Shown here: positions 11,098 through 21,769 of the stretch, piece after piece
Position numbering within the stretch: the stretch's first letter is position 1
How the letters are laid out: every line of letters starts with the position of its first letter
Origin: Bathynomus jamesi
Taxonomy: Eukaryota > Arthropoda > Malacostraca > Isopoda > Cirolanidae
Assembly: GCA_023014485.1 (NCBI GenBank)
Contig: JAJOZX010000936.1
Coordinates: 969,001-1,033,000, forward strand
Direction of reading: 5' to 3'
Length of the DNA: 64,000 nucleotides
Position numbers and translations under genes: made by a program
The notes under the pieces: generated by a model
Told to the model about the DNA's origin: nothing
The model's database searches: none
The model's input: the letters and a program-made list of their open reading frames with translations, nothing else

Positions 11098-12165
11098 CCA
11101 CAGTTACACAATCTGGCCTCTCTCACTAATTTCATCTTAGGAGGAGACTTCAACGCCAAAGACACTAGTTGGTACCTGCACAACCAAAACAACACCAGAG
11201 GCGCCAACATAGCCACACAACTAAACAGCCTCTTCATTCTTAACAATACAGAAGAACATACACACACATACCACATCAAGCAGGATACTCAAACTCCTCC
11301 CCAGACATAACGTTCTGTTCCCCCTCACTAGCAACACATACACAATGGAGAACAGAAAAACAACTGTCATCAGACCACCTGCCCATCATCATTACAACAC
11401 ATTCTACACTCTGCCCCAACAGCCTTAGGCACACTTACAGAAATTACAAGAAAGCTGATTGGGAACAGTTCAAAATACAGACTGAGGAACAATTCACCAC
11501 ATTAAACAGCACACCCATCATAACATCAATACAACACTCAAGACATTTAATCAGATCATCAATAATGCAAACAAATACATACCCAAGGGCAACATTAGGA
11601 AATACAACCCAAATTACACTAGAGAAATAGCCCACCTCATAAGGCAACGTAACAACCTCAAATATAACACACAAACAAACACCACACACAGAAGCCATAA
11701 AACAGCAGATACAACAGCTCAACACAGAAATAAACAACAAACTCAAAGAAAAACAAACAGAAACATTCAGGGAATTCATAACAACACTAAACCACTCCAC
11801 AGATACATCCAGGCTATACAAGACTATAAACAGCATTACCCACTCTAACAGCGGCATTCACACCTCATACGCGGCTATCTGTCGCAGCCAAAATAATATC
11901 CCAACATACACACAAGCTAACATTCTAGTTAATCACCACGCAAAGATAAGTCACTTAAACAGAGACAACAACCAGAAACACGCAGACAGACAAACAGCCA
12001 GACACAAGAAAACCTACAGACTCGACACGACCATTACACCCTTCAATACAGACCAGACCACCAAGATCAAAAACATTAAGAATTCGAAGGCTACTGGACC
12101 AGACAACATATCTAACATACAACTTAAACACTTGGGCCCACAAGGAATACTATCTCTCACAAATA
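11098..12165 (+). pseudogene. Jockey-like LINE ORF2, endonuclease to RT entry (5' part)
   Basis: LGGDFNAKDTSWYLHNQNN is the GDFN block of an apurinic-type endonuclease, and NTRGANIATQLNSLFIL follows. After several frame breaks the segment KIKNIKNSKATGPDNISN appears near 12063-12117, the usual entry into RT (KATGPDNI), followed by LKHLGPQ. Reading stops near 12165 and the RT resumes at about 16126 on the same strand, so the LINE is split by inserted DNA. This part is heavily decayed. Confidence 0.75.
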
Positions 12166-12496
12166 TCAGCACTTTTTGTTTAACCGTAAACTAACCCACT
12201 TTTTGTTTAACTTTACCTACTTTTTTTTTTTCTTATCTCCTTACTTTGCATGTCTGTAACTCTCTTTCCTTGCATGTTTGTAGTCTGCATGGTATGACAG
12301 TGAGTTAAGACTGTGTTTTCATGGTTTGTAAGCATTCTTATTTTACTTCTTTTCATCTTTCACCCCTCTCCTATTCTCTCCGACTATTTTTCTGACTTGT
12401 CGGCAGTGGCCGGCGGATGATGATGGTGAGTCTTTTTTCTCTTTTTCTGAATGAAAGTTAATCCACGAATGATAGGTGTTGCTCCTCCTGGGGATG

Positions 12497-12655
12497 CTTC
12501 TTTTCGCCGCGGTTGTTTCGCCGTGGTAGTTTCGCCGCAGTTGTTTCGCCGCAGATTGAATTCGCCGTGAATTCATTCGACGCAGTGCTATTCGCCGCAG
12601 CCTAATTTTTCTATTTTTTCTAGATTTTAATTTAAAAGGCAAACATTAAAAATTC
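12497..12655 (+). repeat. Left 159-bp terminal inverted repeat
   Basis: Inverted copy of 15833-15991. Contains repeated TTCGCCG heptamers spaced by 10-20 bases. Confidence 0.85.
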
Positions 12656-12694
12656 GTTAATCCCCTTTCTATTCATTGTGATTTTGAGCAAGCC

Positions 12695-12897
12695 GGATCA
12701 CCTGAAGATCAGGGCTCCCAGCCTTCTTTAGTTAGCTTTATAAGACTAACTAACGAAAATATCACGACCTAACCTAACCATTCGTCAAGGGTGTACAGTA
12801 GACCTAACGATTGGTTAGGTTAAGTCGTGATATTTTCGTTAGTTAGCCTTATAAGGCTAACTAAAGAAGGCTGGGGACCCTGATCTTCAGGTGATCC
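12695..12897. mobile_element. Fold-back MITE, copy 1
   Basis: The arms 12695-12780 and 12812-12897 are inverted copies beginning GGATCACCTGAAGATCAGG, with a short loop carrying GTGTACAGTAGACC. A second copy lies at 49282-49461. The arms also contain a shorter inner palindrome, TTAGCCTTATAAGGCTAA. No ORF. Confidence 0.85.
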
Positions 12898-12961
12898 CGA
12901 ATTTCTAATAGCACAAACATGGATATCGCTCAACCATAGAAATGGCAGGTCGCATGGTTGT

Positions 12962-12964
<3 letters not shown>

Positions 12965-13003
<39 letters not shown>
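12965..13003. repeat. (TA)n microsatellite
   Basis: Uninterrupted TA run directly bordering the mariner element that starts at 13004. Confidence 0.95.
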
Positions 13004-13006
<3 letters not shown>

Positions 13007-13789
13007 TGTGTCCGTAAAGTCATGGTGGGATTTTAAATAGCTATATTATTGCAACGAAACATGATAATGAGATGAAAAAAAAGGCAAATTGAAGAACAAC
13101 TCTAAAAGAATAACTTTATTTAACGTAGTTCGATATGGGCTCCTCTGGTAGCCCTGCAGACATCTAGGCGGTGATTCAATTCCAGCCACACACGCCCAAG
13201 AACATCAGGAGTGACGGATGCGATAGCTTCCGTGATTCGCTCGTGCAAGTGATGAATATCCCTAATGGGTACACTGTACACGCTTTGCTTGACGTAACCC
13301 CACAAATAAAAGTCCAAAGGTGTCAGGTTCGGAGAGCGTGGAGGCCATGGCTTCCATCCTCCTCTTCCTATCCATCTCTGTGGAAATTTTTCATTAAGGA
13401 ATTCTCGAACAACGTTGGCATAGTGCGGAGGAGCACCATCTTGCTGAAAGATGACATTATTGTCAATAAATTGGGGTACTGCAAAATGTTCCAACATAGC
13501 GAGGTAGTTGTGTGACGTCACAGTGGGTTCCGCGAAGAAAAATGGGCCAATCACTCGATCTCGTGCTAGAGCACACCACACATTAACTTTCGGGCTATTA
13601 CGCTCATGTTCAACATAGGCATGTGGACAGCCTAGACTAACTACGAGATAAAGGTTAAGCTTAGCCTAGACTAACTACAAGATACAACTTTGAGAGTTGT
13701 TCTTAAATTTGGCATTGTTTCATCTCATTATCATGTTTCGTTGCAATAATATAGCTATTTAAAATCCCACCATGACTTTACGGACACAC
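13004..13789 (-). mobile_element. Mariner-type (DD41D) transposon with internal deletion
   Basis: The ends are inverted copies: CAGTGTGTCCGTAAAGTCAT at 13004-13023 and its counterpart ending CGGACACAC at 13789. Each end extends about 70 bp with the shared block GCTATATTATTGCAACGAAA. The transposase between them lacks its N-terminal half. A further inverted piece of the same element abuts at 13789. Confidence 0.85.
13120..13581 (-). pseudogene. DD41D mariner-type transposase, C-terminal half
   Basis: The frame carries RVIGPFFFAEPTVTS, FQQDGAPPHYANVVREFLNE (second catalytic Asp) and SPNLTPLDFYLWGYVKQ (third Asp in PLD). I count 41 residues between the two Asp, a DD41D spacing. It ends DVCRATRGAHIELR then a stop. 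The DNA-binding domain and the first Asp are missing: the reading breaks upstream near 13620, where the sequence jumps into terminal repeat. The protein would be inactive. Confidence 0.88.
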
Positions 13790-13958
13790 ATCACCGCCTA
13801 GATGTCTGCAGGGCTATCAGAGGAGCCCATATCGAACTACGTTAAATAAAGTTATTCTTTTAGAGTTGTTCTTCAATTTGCCTTTTTTTCATCTCATTAT
13901 CATGTTTCGTTGCAATAATATAGCTATTTAAAATCCCACCATGACTTTACGGACACAC
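13789..13958 (+). mobile_element. Inverted fragment of the same mariner (3' end)
   Basis: The sequence repeats in opposite orientation the end of the element at 13004-13160: the codons for RLDVCRA, then the 3' untranslated part and the terminal repeat ending CGGACACAC. It is joined directly to the right end of the first copy. Confidence 0.8.
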
Positions 13959-13968
13959 GGTATATATA

Positions 13969-15367
13969 CTGGGTGATCCAGATAAATGGGACCCATAAAA
14001 AAAAGCCAAATATTCTTAATATTTAATCCCTTTCATAAAAACTATATATCATTCGAAAGAGTAGAGTTACAAGTTTATTATGAAATATTTATTTTTTAAA
14101 AATGACTCCTTTCAAATGTGCTCCATTAGTTGCCAAGCATTCCAGTGTTCTCGCTTGTAAGTTCTGCATCACTTTTGCAAGAGTGTGCGGTGGTATGGCC
14201 TGTATCTCATTTGTGATGGCGGCCTTCAATTCTTGCAAGGTCGTTGGGTTATTTCTGTAGACCCTACTCTTTAAATATCCCCAGAGATAATAATCTAAGG
14301 GAGAAAAATCCGGAGACCTTGCGGGCCATTCAACGTCTCCAAATCTTGAGATTAACTCGCCTGGAAACGTTTGACGCAAAACTGCCTTGCAGTTCCTCGT
14401 GGTATGGCAGGTAGCTCCGTCTTGTTGGAACCAGTGGTTTTCTAGACAAAGATCTCTTAATTTAGGAATAAGGAAATCGGTCAACATTTTTTCGTAGCGA
14501 TCACCATTTACAGTGACCGTGTTTCCGGTGGAATCCTCGAAAAAGTACGGCCCTATGATCTGAGATGCAGTAAGACCACACCAAACAGTTACACGCTGAC
14601 TATGCAACGGGACTTCGGTAATATTCAATGGATTTTCTGTTGCCCAGAAATGACAATTTTGTTTGTTACAGTTCCATTCAAGTGAAAATGGGCTTCGTCT
14701 GACATAATCAAAGTTGCTAGAAAATTGGTGGTGTCATTTACTTTCTGTTGGATCCATTGACAGAATTGTCGTCTTCGTGCGAAATCTCCATCGTTTAGTT
14801 GTTGCACTGTTTGAATTTTATATGGAAAGAGCATTAAATTTTGCTTGAATATACGGTGTGTTGTTGTTCCATATCCAACTCCTAACAGCTGAGAAGCACG
14901 TCTGATGCTTATGTTAGGATTATCCTGTACAATTTCATGAGTTCTGTTAATGATCTCGTCTATCCTTGCTGTGCGCACTCTTCCAGTTGGTTTTCTTTTT
15001 CCAATGCTGCCAGTTAGGGAAAAATTTCTGACACACCGACGGATTACTTTCTTAGAAGGTGATTTTGACATCTGAAAATTTGTCTTGAAAGATCTTTGAG
15101 CTGAAACTACACTTCTTCCATGCTCATAATATTGCTCAGTTATGAAACGCAGCTGTTCCACAGTCCATGCAGTCATCTTGAAGGGTTAGTTTTAACTAAC
15201 ACTTTTATTTTGTTTTGTATCTTATCTTGTCTTGTATTGTCAAAACCTATACAATCCTGTACAAACTTGTAACTATCCTCTTTCGAATGATGCGTACGAT
15301 TTTATAAAAGGACTTATACTTTAAGAGTTACAGGGGTTTCTTTTGGGTCCCATTTCTCTGGATCACC

Positions 15368-15370
<3 letters not shown>
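13969..15370 (-). mobile_element. Mariner-type (DD41D) transposon, nearly intact
   Basis: Both ends are visible: CTGGGTGATCCAGATAAATG on the left and, inverted, GGGTGATCCAGAGAAATGGG on the right at about 15345-15368. TA dinucleotides flank both ends, and the element sits between (TA)n tracts. It holds a complete transposase broken by one frameshift. Confidence 0.88.
14089..15176 (-). pseudogene. DD41D transposase, complete except one frameshift
   Basis: Translation starts at 15176 (MTAWTVEQLRFITEQYY) with a helix-turn-helix region and a second one around IRRASQLLGVGYGTTTHRIF. The first catalytic Asp is in IMSDEAHFHLNG. A one-base loss near 14655 shifts the frame; the other frame continues through HSQRVTVWCGLTASQIIGPY, WFQQDGATCHTTRN (second Asp) and SPDFSPLDYYLWGYLK (third Asp, 41 residues later). 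It ends GAHLKGVIFKK. At about 360 residues it has normal length for a mariner-type enzyme, so it has probably been inactive only briefly. Confidence 0.92.

Positions 15371-15410
<40 letters not shown>
15371..15410. repeat. (TA)n microsatellite
   Basis: TA run bordering the right end of the mariner element. Confidence 0.95.
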
Positions 15411-15421
<11 letters not shown>

Positions 15422-15832
15422 TCAATGCCCGATACATTCTAAGGTCTCGGGTAAAGCTTAGTGGAAGTGAGAAAAAGATTTAACTTTTTTCTCACAGAGC
15501 ATTATTCCATACACCCATATCAGGGTACAAGCAGCTCGCAGCAGCATTACCAAGCAATATCGAAACTCGTATTCCTTTCGAGCAATACAGTATATAATGT
15601 ATACCGTCACATATGAGAAATTATGTTTAGAATAAAGTTAAATGGACATCTTTAAGTTATTCTTATTTTTATTTAATTTAAAACTGAACTTGCATCGGAG
15701 CAAGGACATTAGAGTAGGAAAATCAAACCATTAACTTAATTAAAATTTTATGAATTTTAATTAGTACTCTTTTAACAATCAAATTTTATATAATTTTTAA
15801 TTGGAGTACATTTTTAACAAAATAAATTTTGA

Positions 15833-15991
15833 GAATTTTTAATGTTTGCCTTTTAAATTAAAATCTAGAAAAAATAGAAAAATTAGGCTGCGGCGAATAG
15901 CACTGCGTCGAATGAATTCACGGCGAATTCAATCTGCGGCGAAACAACTGCGGCGAAACTACCACGGCGAAACAACCGCAGCGAAAAGAAG
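15833..15991 (-). repeat. Right 159-bp terminal inverted repeat
   Basis: Inverted copy of 12497-12655. See that element. Confidence 0.85.
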
Positions 15992-16125
15992 GCAACCCCG
16001 TTGCTCCTTACTTAACCCCTTATTCTCTTCTCTTCTCTTCTCTCAACCCCCTACTCTTTCCTTTCTCTCGGGCTAACCTTAGAGTGGATCTTAGGGTCTT
16101 TGTTAGCCTTAGCTTCTGTAGATCT

Positions 16126-17836
16126 GTAGATATTCATACCAACACTGTATTATTCCTGACATATGAAAACAAGGTAAAATTATTACACTACTCAAACCAA
16201 ACAAAACTCTAACAGAACCAGCTTCCTATAGACCCATTACTTTACTATGCACACCTTCCAAAGTAACAGAAAGACTAATCTTACAAATCACCAACCCACA
16301 CATTCCACTATCGCCTACTCAACATGGATTCAGACCTCACCACTCAACCACGACATTACTCACTAACCTCACGCAGCACATCATGGATGGCATCAACTCC
16401 AGACGACCAGCTCAACGTACACTATTAGCAACAATAGACATTAGTAAAGCATTTGATGCTATCCCACGCTTCCCTCTCATAAACAAAATACTCAACACAA
16501 ACATGCCCAATAACACTAAAAGATGGCTGAGCAACTATCTTTCAGGAAGATACTCACATGTCACATTTAATGGCAAGTCATCCAAAAACAAGCTTTTTCC
16601 GAACGGGGTCCCTCAAGGCTCTACTCTCTCACCAACACTCTTCAACTTATATATGCATGACATTCCAACACCCATAGATAACAAGCTTACCTTATCATCA
16701 TATGCAGATGACATCACTCTAACATCCACCCACAACAACATCGACACCGCTACAAATAACCTACAAACATACATAAACAGTATACAAGACTGGCTCATAC
16801 ACAATAGACTCAAAGTAGCGCCCACAAAATCAACCATCACCTTGCTTACAAGCAACACAAAAGAACACCAGGTAACTCCACAGCTTACACTAAACAACAT
16901 CAACATTCCACACACTCATAGGACCAAAATACTTGGGGTCACATACAACACATCATTATCTTTTGCAAACCACATTCAGGACATTAAAAACAAATGTACG
17001 TCAAGACTTAACACGCTTAGGGTGCTAACAGGCACAAACTTTGGACACCAGCAGGAAACAACATCACTCATATACAAACAAAATATTCGCTCAGTTATGG
17101 ACTATGCTAGCCCATGCTGGGCACCCATTATCTCAAACACACACATAAACACCTTACAGACAATACAAAACAACGCATTTCGTATCATTACAGGATGCAC
17201 TCAAACAACACCAATAGAACACCTGCACACAGAAACAAAAATACTGAAAGTTAGGGAACATTTAGACATGAGGGGAACACAATTCATGGCAGCAGCGACA
17301 ACTAACCCACAACACCCTTGCCACTACATGTACAATCATGCACCAACACCTCGCACCATTAAGGTAACAACAGAGAGACATTATAACCAAATACTCCATT
17401 CCATACCACACCCCACAGACATCACACAGTACAGAAAACACATACACACACACACCTAACCCACAAAGCACTGACACGACTCGGTCCGAATGCGGTTCAA
17501 GGTGCGAAGCCGCCACCCATTAACAGGTCAGAGATCAGCCTGAGCAGATCGGATCGAGTTAACTTAGCACGATTCCGATGTGGACATCACCCCAACTTAC
17601 GGACATATAAACACAGACTAGACAACTCCATAGACGACACATGCCACCTGTGCCAGGACACACCACAAACAATTGAACACATTATGACAGACTGTACCGC
17701 TCTAGCACAACAACGAACACAACACAACATCACTAGTGCGCTGAACCTCTGGTCCACTCCGGAGAGGGCGATCGGTTACCTGCGTGCCGCCGGCTTGCTC
17801 GATCAAGGTGGGCTGATCGGCTAAACAACAACAACT
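16126..17836 (+). pseudogene. Jockey-like LINE ORF2, reverse transcriptase to C-terminus (3' part)
   Basis: Reading begins CIIPDI, a stop in place of Trp, then KQGKIITLLKPNKTL and EPASYRPITLLCTPSKV. From 16383 the frame is open for 358 codons: LLATIDISKAFDAIPRFPL (catalytic Asp), NGVPQGSTLSPTLFNLYMH and LSSYADDITLTS (YADD box). The C-terminal part has VMDYASPCWAPIISNTHIN. After 17459 it continues in another frame with LSRSDRVNLARFRCGHHP and a Cys-His end, DTCHLCQDTPQTIEHIMTDC, to a stop at 17822-17824. A short AACAAC run at 17825-17836 looks like the 3' tail. It is the downstream half of the LINE at 11098-12165. Confidence 0.88.
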
Positions 17837-18600
17837 ATTGTGGCTCATTGTCCTAACTCCGGCCAAAGTACTGTTAAACTGCGGTGTCGTGGAAGTGTCG
17901 TGTTTGTCAGTTTCAGAAAACGAAAACTCTCAAATTTGACGTTTGAGCTTTATGCGATTGATCATGCGATTGACCATCCTTACTCCTCAAGTCTCACTAA
18001 TTGCATATTGTCACTTCGATTCGCAAACAATGCAACTCTCTTTCAAATATCATTGCATTCAATATCATATTTTGCAAGTGGTATCTTAATTGGGTTACCC
18101 ATCGCGGAGACGGAATTGAAGAGGCGTATCTCGTCATAGACGCTGTCCGTTTCAGGGCACACTCCATAGCAGAAGCTCGAGAATAATACCGCACGAGTAC
18201 TTACCTAGAGAATAATGAAGTTAGACCTTGTCTTGCCTTTTGGAGGGGCATTTACACTTTATATTCACTGGCCTGAGCAAATCGGCCGAAATCTTGTGTC
18301 ATACCTCAATCATCCAACCAACTTACTTCAGATGATTACAACAACAATGTCAGTACTACTAACAACACCCTCACACATGTATCATAGTGGTGGATAGCTG
18401 ACTACTTGTACATCACAGTCTCCTGTGAAATCACAGGTCTCCCAAGCATTTATAGCATTTTCATCTTTTGAATTTTTAAGAACTGGAGCTAAAAAATAGA
18501 TATCTCTTTATTGATAAAAAATATATTATGGTATTACAATTATTACAATTATTACATCATCATCATCATCATCACCATCATCAATCACAATCATCATCAT
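17837..18600. other. Stretch without a recognised gene
   Basis: Short open frames exist but have no recognisable domains. A (CAT)n-like run lies near 18555-18605. Confidence 0.5.
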
Positions 18601-18603
18601 CAT

Positions 18604-19104
18604 TCTTACTATAATTTACCGAAAATGTGTCTGTCTGTCCATCTGTTCGTAGAAAAAACTTTTACGTTTCTGAGCCGATTTCGACCAAACTTCGTATGAT
18701 GATGAGTAATGAACGAAAATATGTGTGACCAGCCCCCCTACCCACGACACACCACCAATTACTGGGCCTGAAACTATAGAAAAGAACGCAGCCATAAAAA
18801 TCTTGAGCTTCACATTGTGTCGTCAAGAAGATTTGTGAAGCTTAAGATTTTCATGACTAGTTTTATTGACCAAATAATTGAACCCCCAGTAATCGGGGGT
18901 GCCTGCGGCTACGCTACGCATTGGAAGCCATGATAAGTAAAACAAAATGTGACAAGTTGTATTCGAAATTTAATTGCTTCGTGAGCTTCAAATAAAATCT
19001 GTGAAGCCGCATTTAAAATTTAAGTAATTCGTGAGCTAATTGTAAATGTTAAACTCTAATTCGTTTAAAGAATATCCCGCCCGTGGGACGGGTATATTTT
19101 CTTT
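18604..19104 (+). mobile_element. Non-autonomous Helitron-like element A
   Basis: The left end TCTTACTATAATTTACC resembles the arthropod Helitron start TCTATACTATAATAA, seen intact on the opposite strand at 19585. It continues GTCTGTCTGTCC and TTCTGAGCCGATTTCGACC. Near the right end is a hairpin, CCCGCCCGTGGGACGGG, at 19075-19092, about 10 bases before the expected CTRR terminus, which here is CTTT. No Rep-helicase is encoded. Confidence 0.6.
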
Positions 19105-19117
19105 ATTATTATTATTA

Positions 19118-19585
19118 CTAGTACAGTTCCCGTCGCTTCGCTGACGGTTAGACAGGCTAAACTACAGAAAAGAACGCAGCCGTGAAAATTTTGAGCTTCA
19201 CATTGTGTCAACATTTCTGAATCTGGTATCTCCCAAAACCTCCTCACCCCCATTCATGCAACTTGGGGGCTAACCCCCTCCCCCATTACCCCCACCCTCC
19301 CCATTACCCCACCCATCCCCCATTACCCCCACCCCCACCCTTCCCCCATTACTGCTCGGGATAAATTTCACAAACAGACAAACAGACAGGCTAAACTACA
19401 GAAAAGAACAGTCATGAAAATCTTGAGCTTCACATTGCCGCCCGTAATACAATTTCTGAATTTTTTTCTCACAATTTTTTCTCACAGTTTCTGAAAGTGT
19501 GACGGACGGACGGACGGACGGACGGACAGACGGACGGACAGACGTACGGACGGACAGACGGACAGCTCTCTTATTATAGTATAGA
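19118..19585 (-). mobile_element. Non-autonomous Helitron-like element B
   Basis: On the - strand the element starts TCTATACTATAATAAGAGAG at 19585 and ends with hairpin CCGTCAGCGAAGCGACGG followed by GAACTGTACTAG at 19118. The flanking host bases are A before TC and T after CTAG, the A-T target expected of Helitrons. A CCGT/CTGT tetranucleotide array lies just inside the 5' end. The body shares CACATTG and AAGATTTTCATGACT segments with its neighbours. Confidence 0.75.
19501..19564. repeat. (CGGA)n / (CAGA)n tetranucleotide array
   Basis: Repeated CGGA with some CAGA units, inside Helitron B near its 5' end. Similar short tracts occur in element A. Confidence 0.9.
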
Positions 19586-19587
19586 TT

Positions 19588-19782
19588 ATTACGGGCGGCA
19601 ATGTGAAGCTTAAGATTTTTATGACTATAGTTTTATTGACCAAATAATTGACCCCCCAGTAATTGCGGGACCCGCATGCCCCCCCCCCCCCCAAATTACT
19701 GTCGGTTCAATTATTTGGTCAATAAAACTATAGAAAAGAACACAGTCATGAAAATCTTGAGCTTCACATTGCTGCCCGTTAT
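19588..19782. repeat. Inverted repeat of Helitron-derived sequence with poly-C centre
   Basis: The arm ATTACGGGCGGCAATGTGAA...AATAATTGA at 19587-19650 is inverted at about 19708-19782. The centre carries a run of 14 C at 19680-19693. Confidence 0.65.
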
Positions 19783-19839
19783 AATAATAATGATAAAAAA
19801 GAAAATTTGTTGCTACAGTTTTCAAAGACTCCAGCACCG

Positions 19840-20302
19840 CGGTCTAAGATTTGTGAAGCTTAAGATTTTCATGACTATAGTTTGTTGACCAAATAATTAA
19901 TTGAACCCAAAAGGTTTATCCCAATTTACCCCCAAAAATATTTATATGCTAAAACACAAAGCATTTAAAGTTCAAGATTTTTAACTAAAATTTTCTTAAA
20001 ATAAACCAAGTTTCATCACGCTTCTTCAGGATTTCATACACTTTCGTGGAATGAAGAAAATCAAATTGGTGAATAAATTTAGAAAAGAATGTAGCCATCA
20101 AAAATTTTAGCTGCGCATCGGAAGCCATGTTAAGTAAAAAAAAAATGTGACAAGTTGTATTTGAAATTTAATTGCTTCGTGAGCTTCAAGTAAAATCTGT
20201 GAAGCTGCATTTAAAATTTAAGTGATTCGTGAGTTGATTGTAAATGTTAAACTCCAATTCGTTTAAAGAATATCCCGCCCGTGGGACGGTATTTTTGCTA
20301 GT
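19840..20302 (+). mobile_element. Helitron-like element C, 3' end
   Basis: The 3' half matches element A from about ATTTAATTGCTTCGTGAGC onward. It ends with hairpin CCCGCCCGTGGGACGG, a short AT spacer and CTAG at 20299-20302, followed by T. The 5' limit is unclear. Confidence 0.6.
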
Positions 20303-20639
20303 TAAAATAATTTTAACTTTCAACATACAATCATTAATTGGACTGCTGATATTTATTTTTAATTAATAATAATAATTAATTTGGCCCTCAATGAGGCTTC
20401 AGTTTTCTATTCCAGAAAAATTAATGCTTCCTGATTTGAATTTATATTTCAAAAAATAATTTCTATGGGTTGTAAATTGTAAATTCATAATTATTACTTT
20501 AACTCGTGCGCATTCATTACATAATGAATTCCTAAACTACACAGGCAAGTGAAATAAGCAAAAACCCAGAAATTTCTTATGCACAGAAGCGAAGGAAGGT
20601 GGAAGTAGTTATATGATAAAAGGTTACGGTCAAAGGCAA

Positions 20640-21495
20640 CTTTCTGACTTCAGATATCTGAGTCAGCAACAAGCAAAGTCAAAAAGAGGATTTTCGAGGA
20701 TGGAGAGTATCAACCTGTCAAACAAGCCAGGAGGCCTCAAATAATGACCTAACGCACTAATAGCTCCCTACTTCAGTCAGTAGACGGAGGCTTCAAAACG
20801 AGAGTAATTTAGTCGCAAGAAGACCTAAACAAAAAGTAGAGGAAGCGTCTCCTTTTTTGCAAAGAAATATGTTCACTGGACCGCTGAACAATGGGCCAGG
20901 GTTTTGTTCATCGACGAGAGCCAGATCATATGAAACAAATACTACACTACCACCATGGAAAAATACTCCAAAGGTCATAGCTTGAAGATGTTTTGATGCT
21001 CAGGGCACATGGGAACTCTGTTTTTTTTCGAAAGATAGACTGTGAATTCTCGTGTCTTCTTAAACGTTTTAGAACAGCATGCTCTCAGAACAATGCAGGA
21101 GGGTGGATATTCTTGGTTCCAGTCGGATGGTGCGCCTTACTACACAGCTGAATTTGTAAAAGATATTATATGAAAAACCAGATTTTAACCTCGGAATGTT
21201 CTGGTAACTTTCTGACTTCAACCCGACTGAGAATCTGTGAAAATTTCTGAAGATGAAAGTCACTGGAAAAAGAAGCCAGGGTCCCACTAAGATTTTTGCT
21301 CTGCATATCTACTATAAAAACAATTTGGCATTTTGAAATGGTCCTATAACTGTGGCAAAACCGTATCATATCCATGTCCAACAGAATCGAATCCATCATT
21401 GATACTAAGGAGGATCTATTAAATATTAAAAACACAATAAAAATTAAATTCCTTTAAATGGTGTTTGATTCCAAACATTTGGCCACACTGTACAT
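20640..21495 (+). pseudogene. Tc1-like transposase, heavily decayed
   Basis: Across frames one can read VHWTAEQWARVLFIDES (first Asp block), YSWFQSDGAPYYTAEFVKD (second Asp) and, after frame breaks, remnants of the proline-rich third block near 21205-21240. The right end TTTGGCCACACTGTAC at about 21480-21495 is a plausible terminal repeat. Many stops. The left end was not found. Confidence 0.7.
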
Positions 21496-21769
21496 GAAGC
21501 CTGTTCGAAAATTAAGATTTTATGTACCTAAACTTATATTTAACATTACAACGTTTATGTGCATAAATCAATATTTTATCCCCTTAAAAAGAAGTTTATG
21601 TACAGGGTGACCCAAAAGTCAGGACACATAGGGGGAAGTTGATTTATATTAATAGTTTGTTTTCTCTCTCCCAAGTGAGACGTTTGGTAATTAAGGGAAA
21701 GATGAGCGAATGAAGTTGGTCTTGTATAATGTTATAATGTTTCAGACCAACAAAGACCCTAGGATCCAC

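Larger units (their letters stand above)
12497..15991. mobile_element. DNA transposon with 159-bp terminal inverted repeats rich in TTCGCCG
   Basis: Positions 12497-12655 and 15833-15991 are nearly exact inverted copies, each 159 bp. The outer end reads CTTCTTTTCGCCGCGGTTG; the heptamer TTCGCCG or a one-base variant recurs about seven times per repeat. The inner end is GCAAACATTAAAAATTC. The ORF-like readings in both repeats (many Arg) are artefacts of this heptamer. Between the repeats lie a fold-back MITE and two mariner-type elements but no transposase belonging to this element. The whole lies within a gap in a jockey-like LINE. Superfamily is unknown; MULE-like elements are one possibility. 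Confidence 0.75.

Noticed and set aside
12343..12642. Arg-rich open frame, repeated at 15846-16076
   Set aside because: Both are readings of the same TTCGCCG-rich inverted repeat; no domain and no coding bias.
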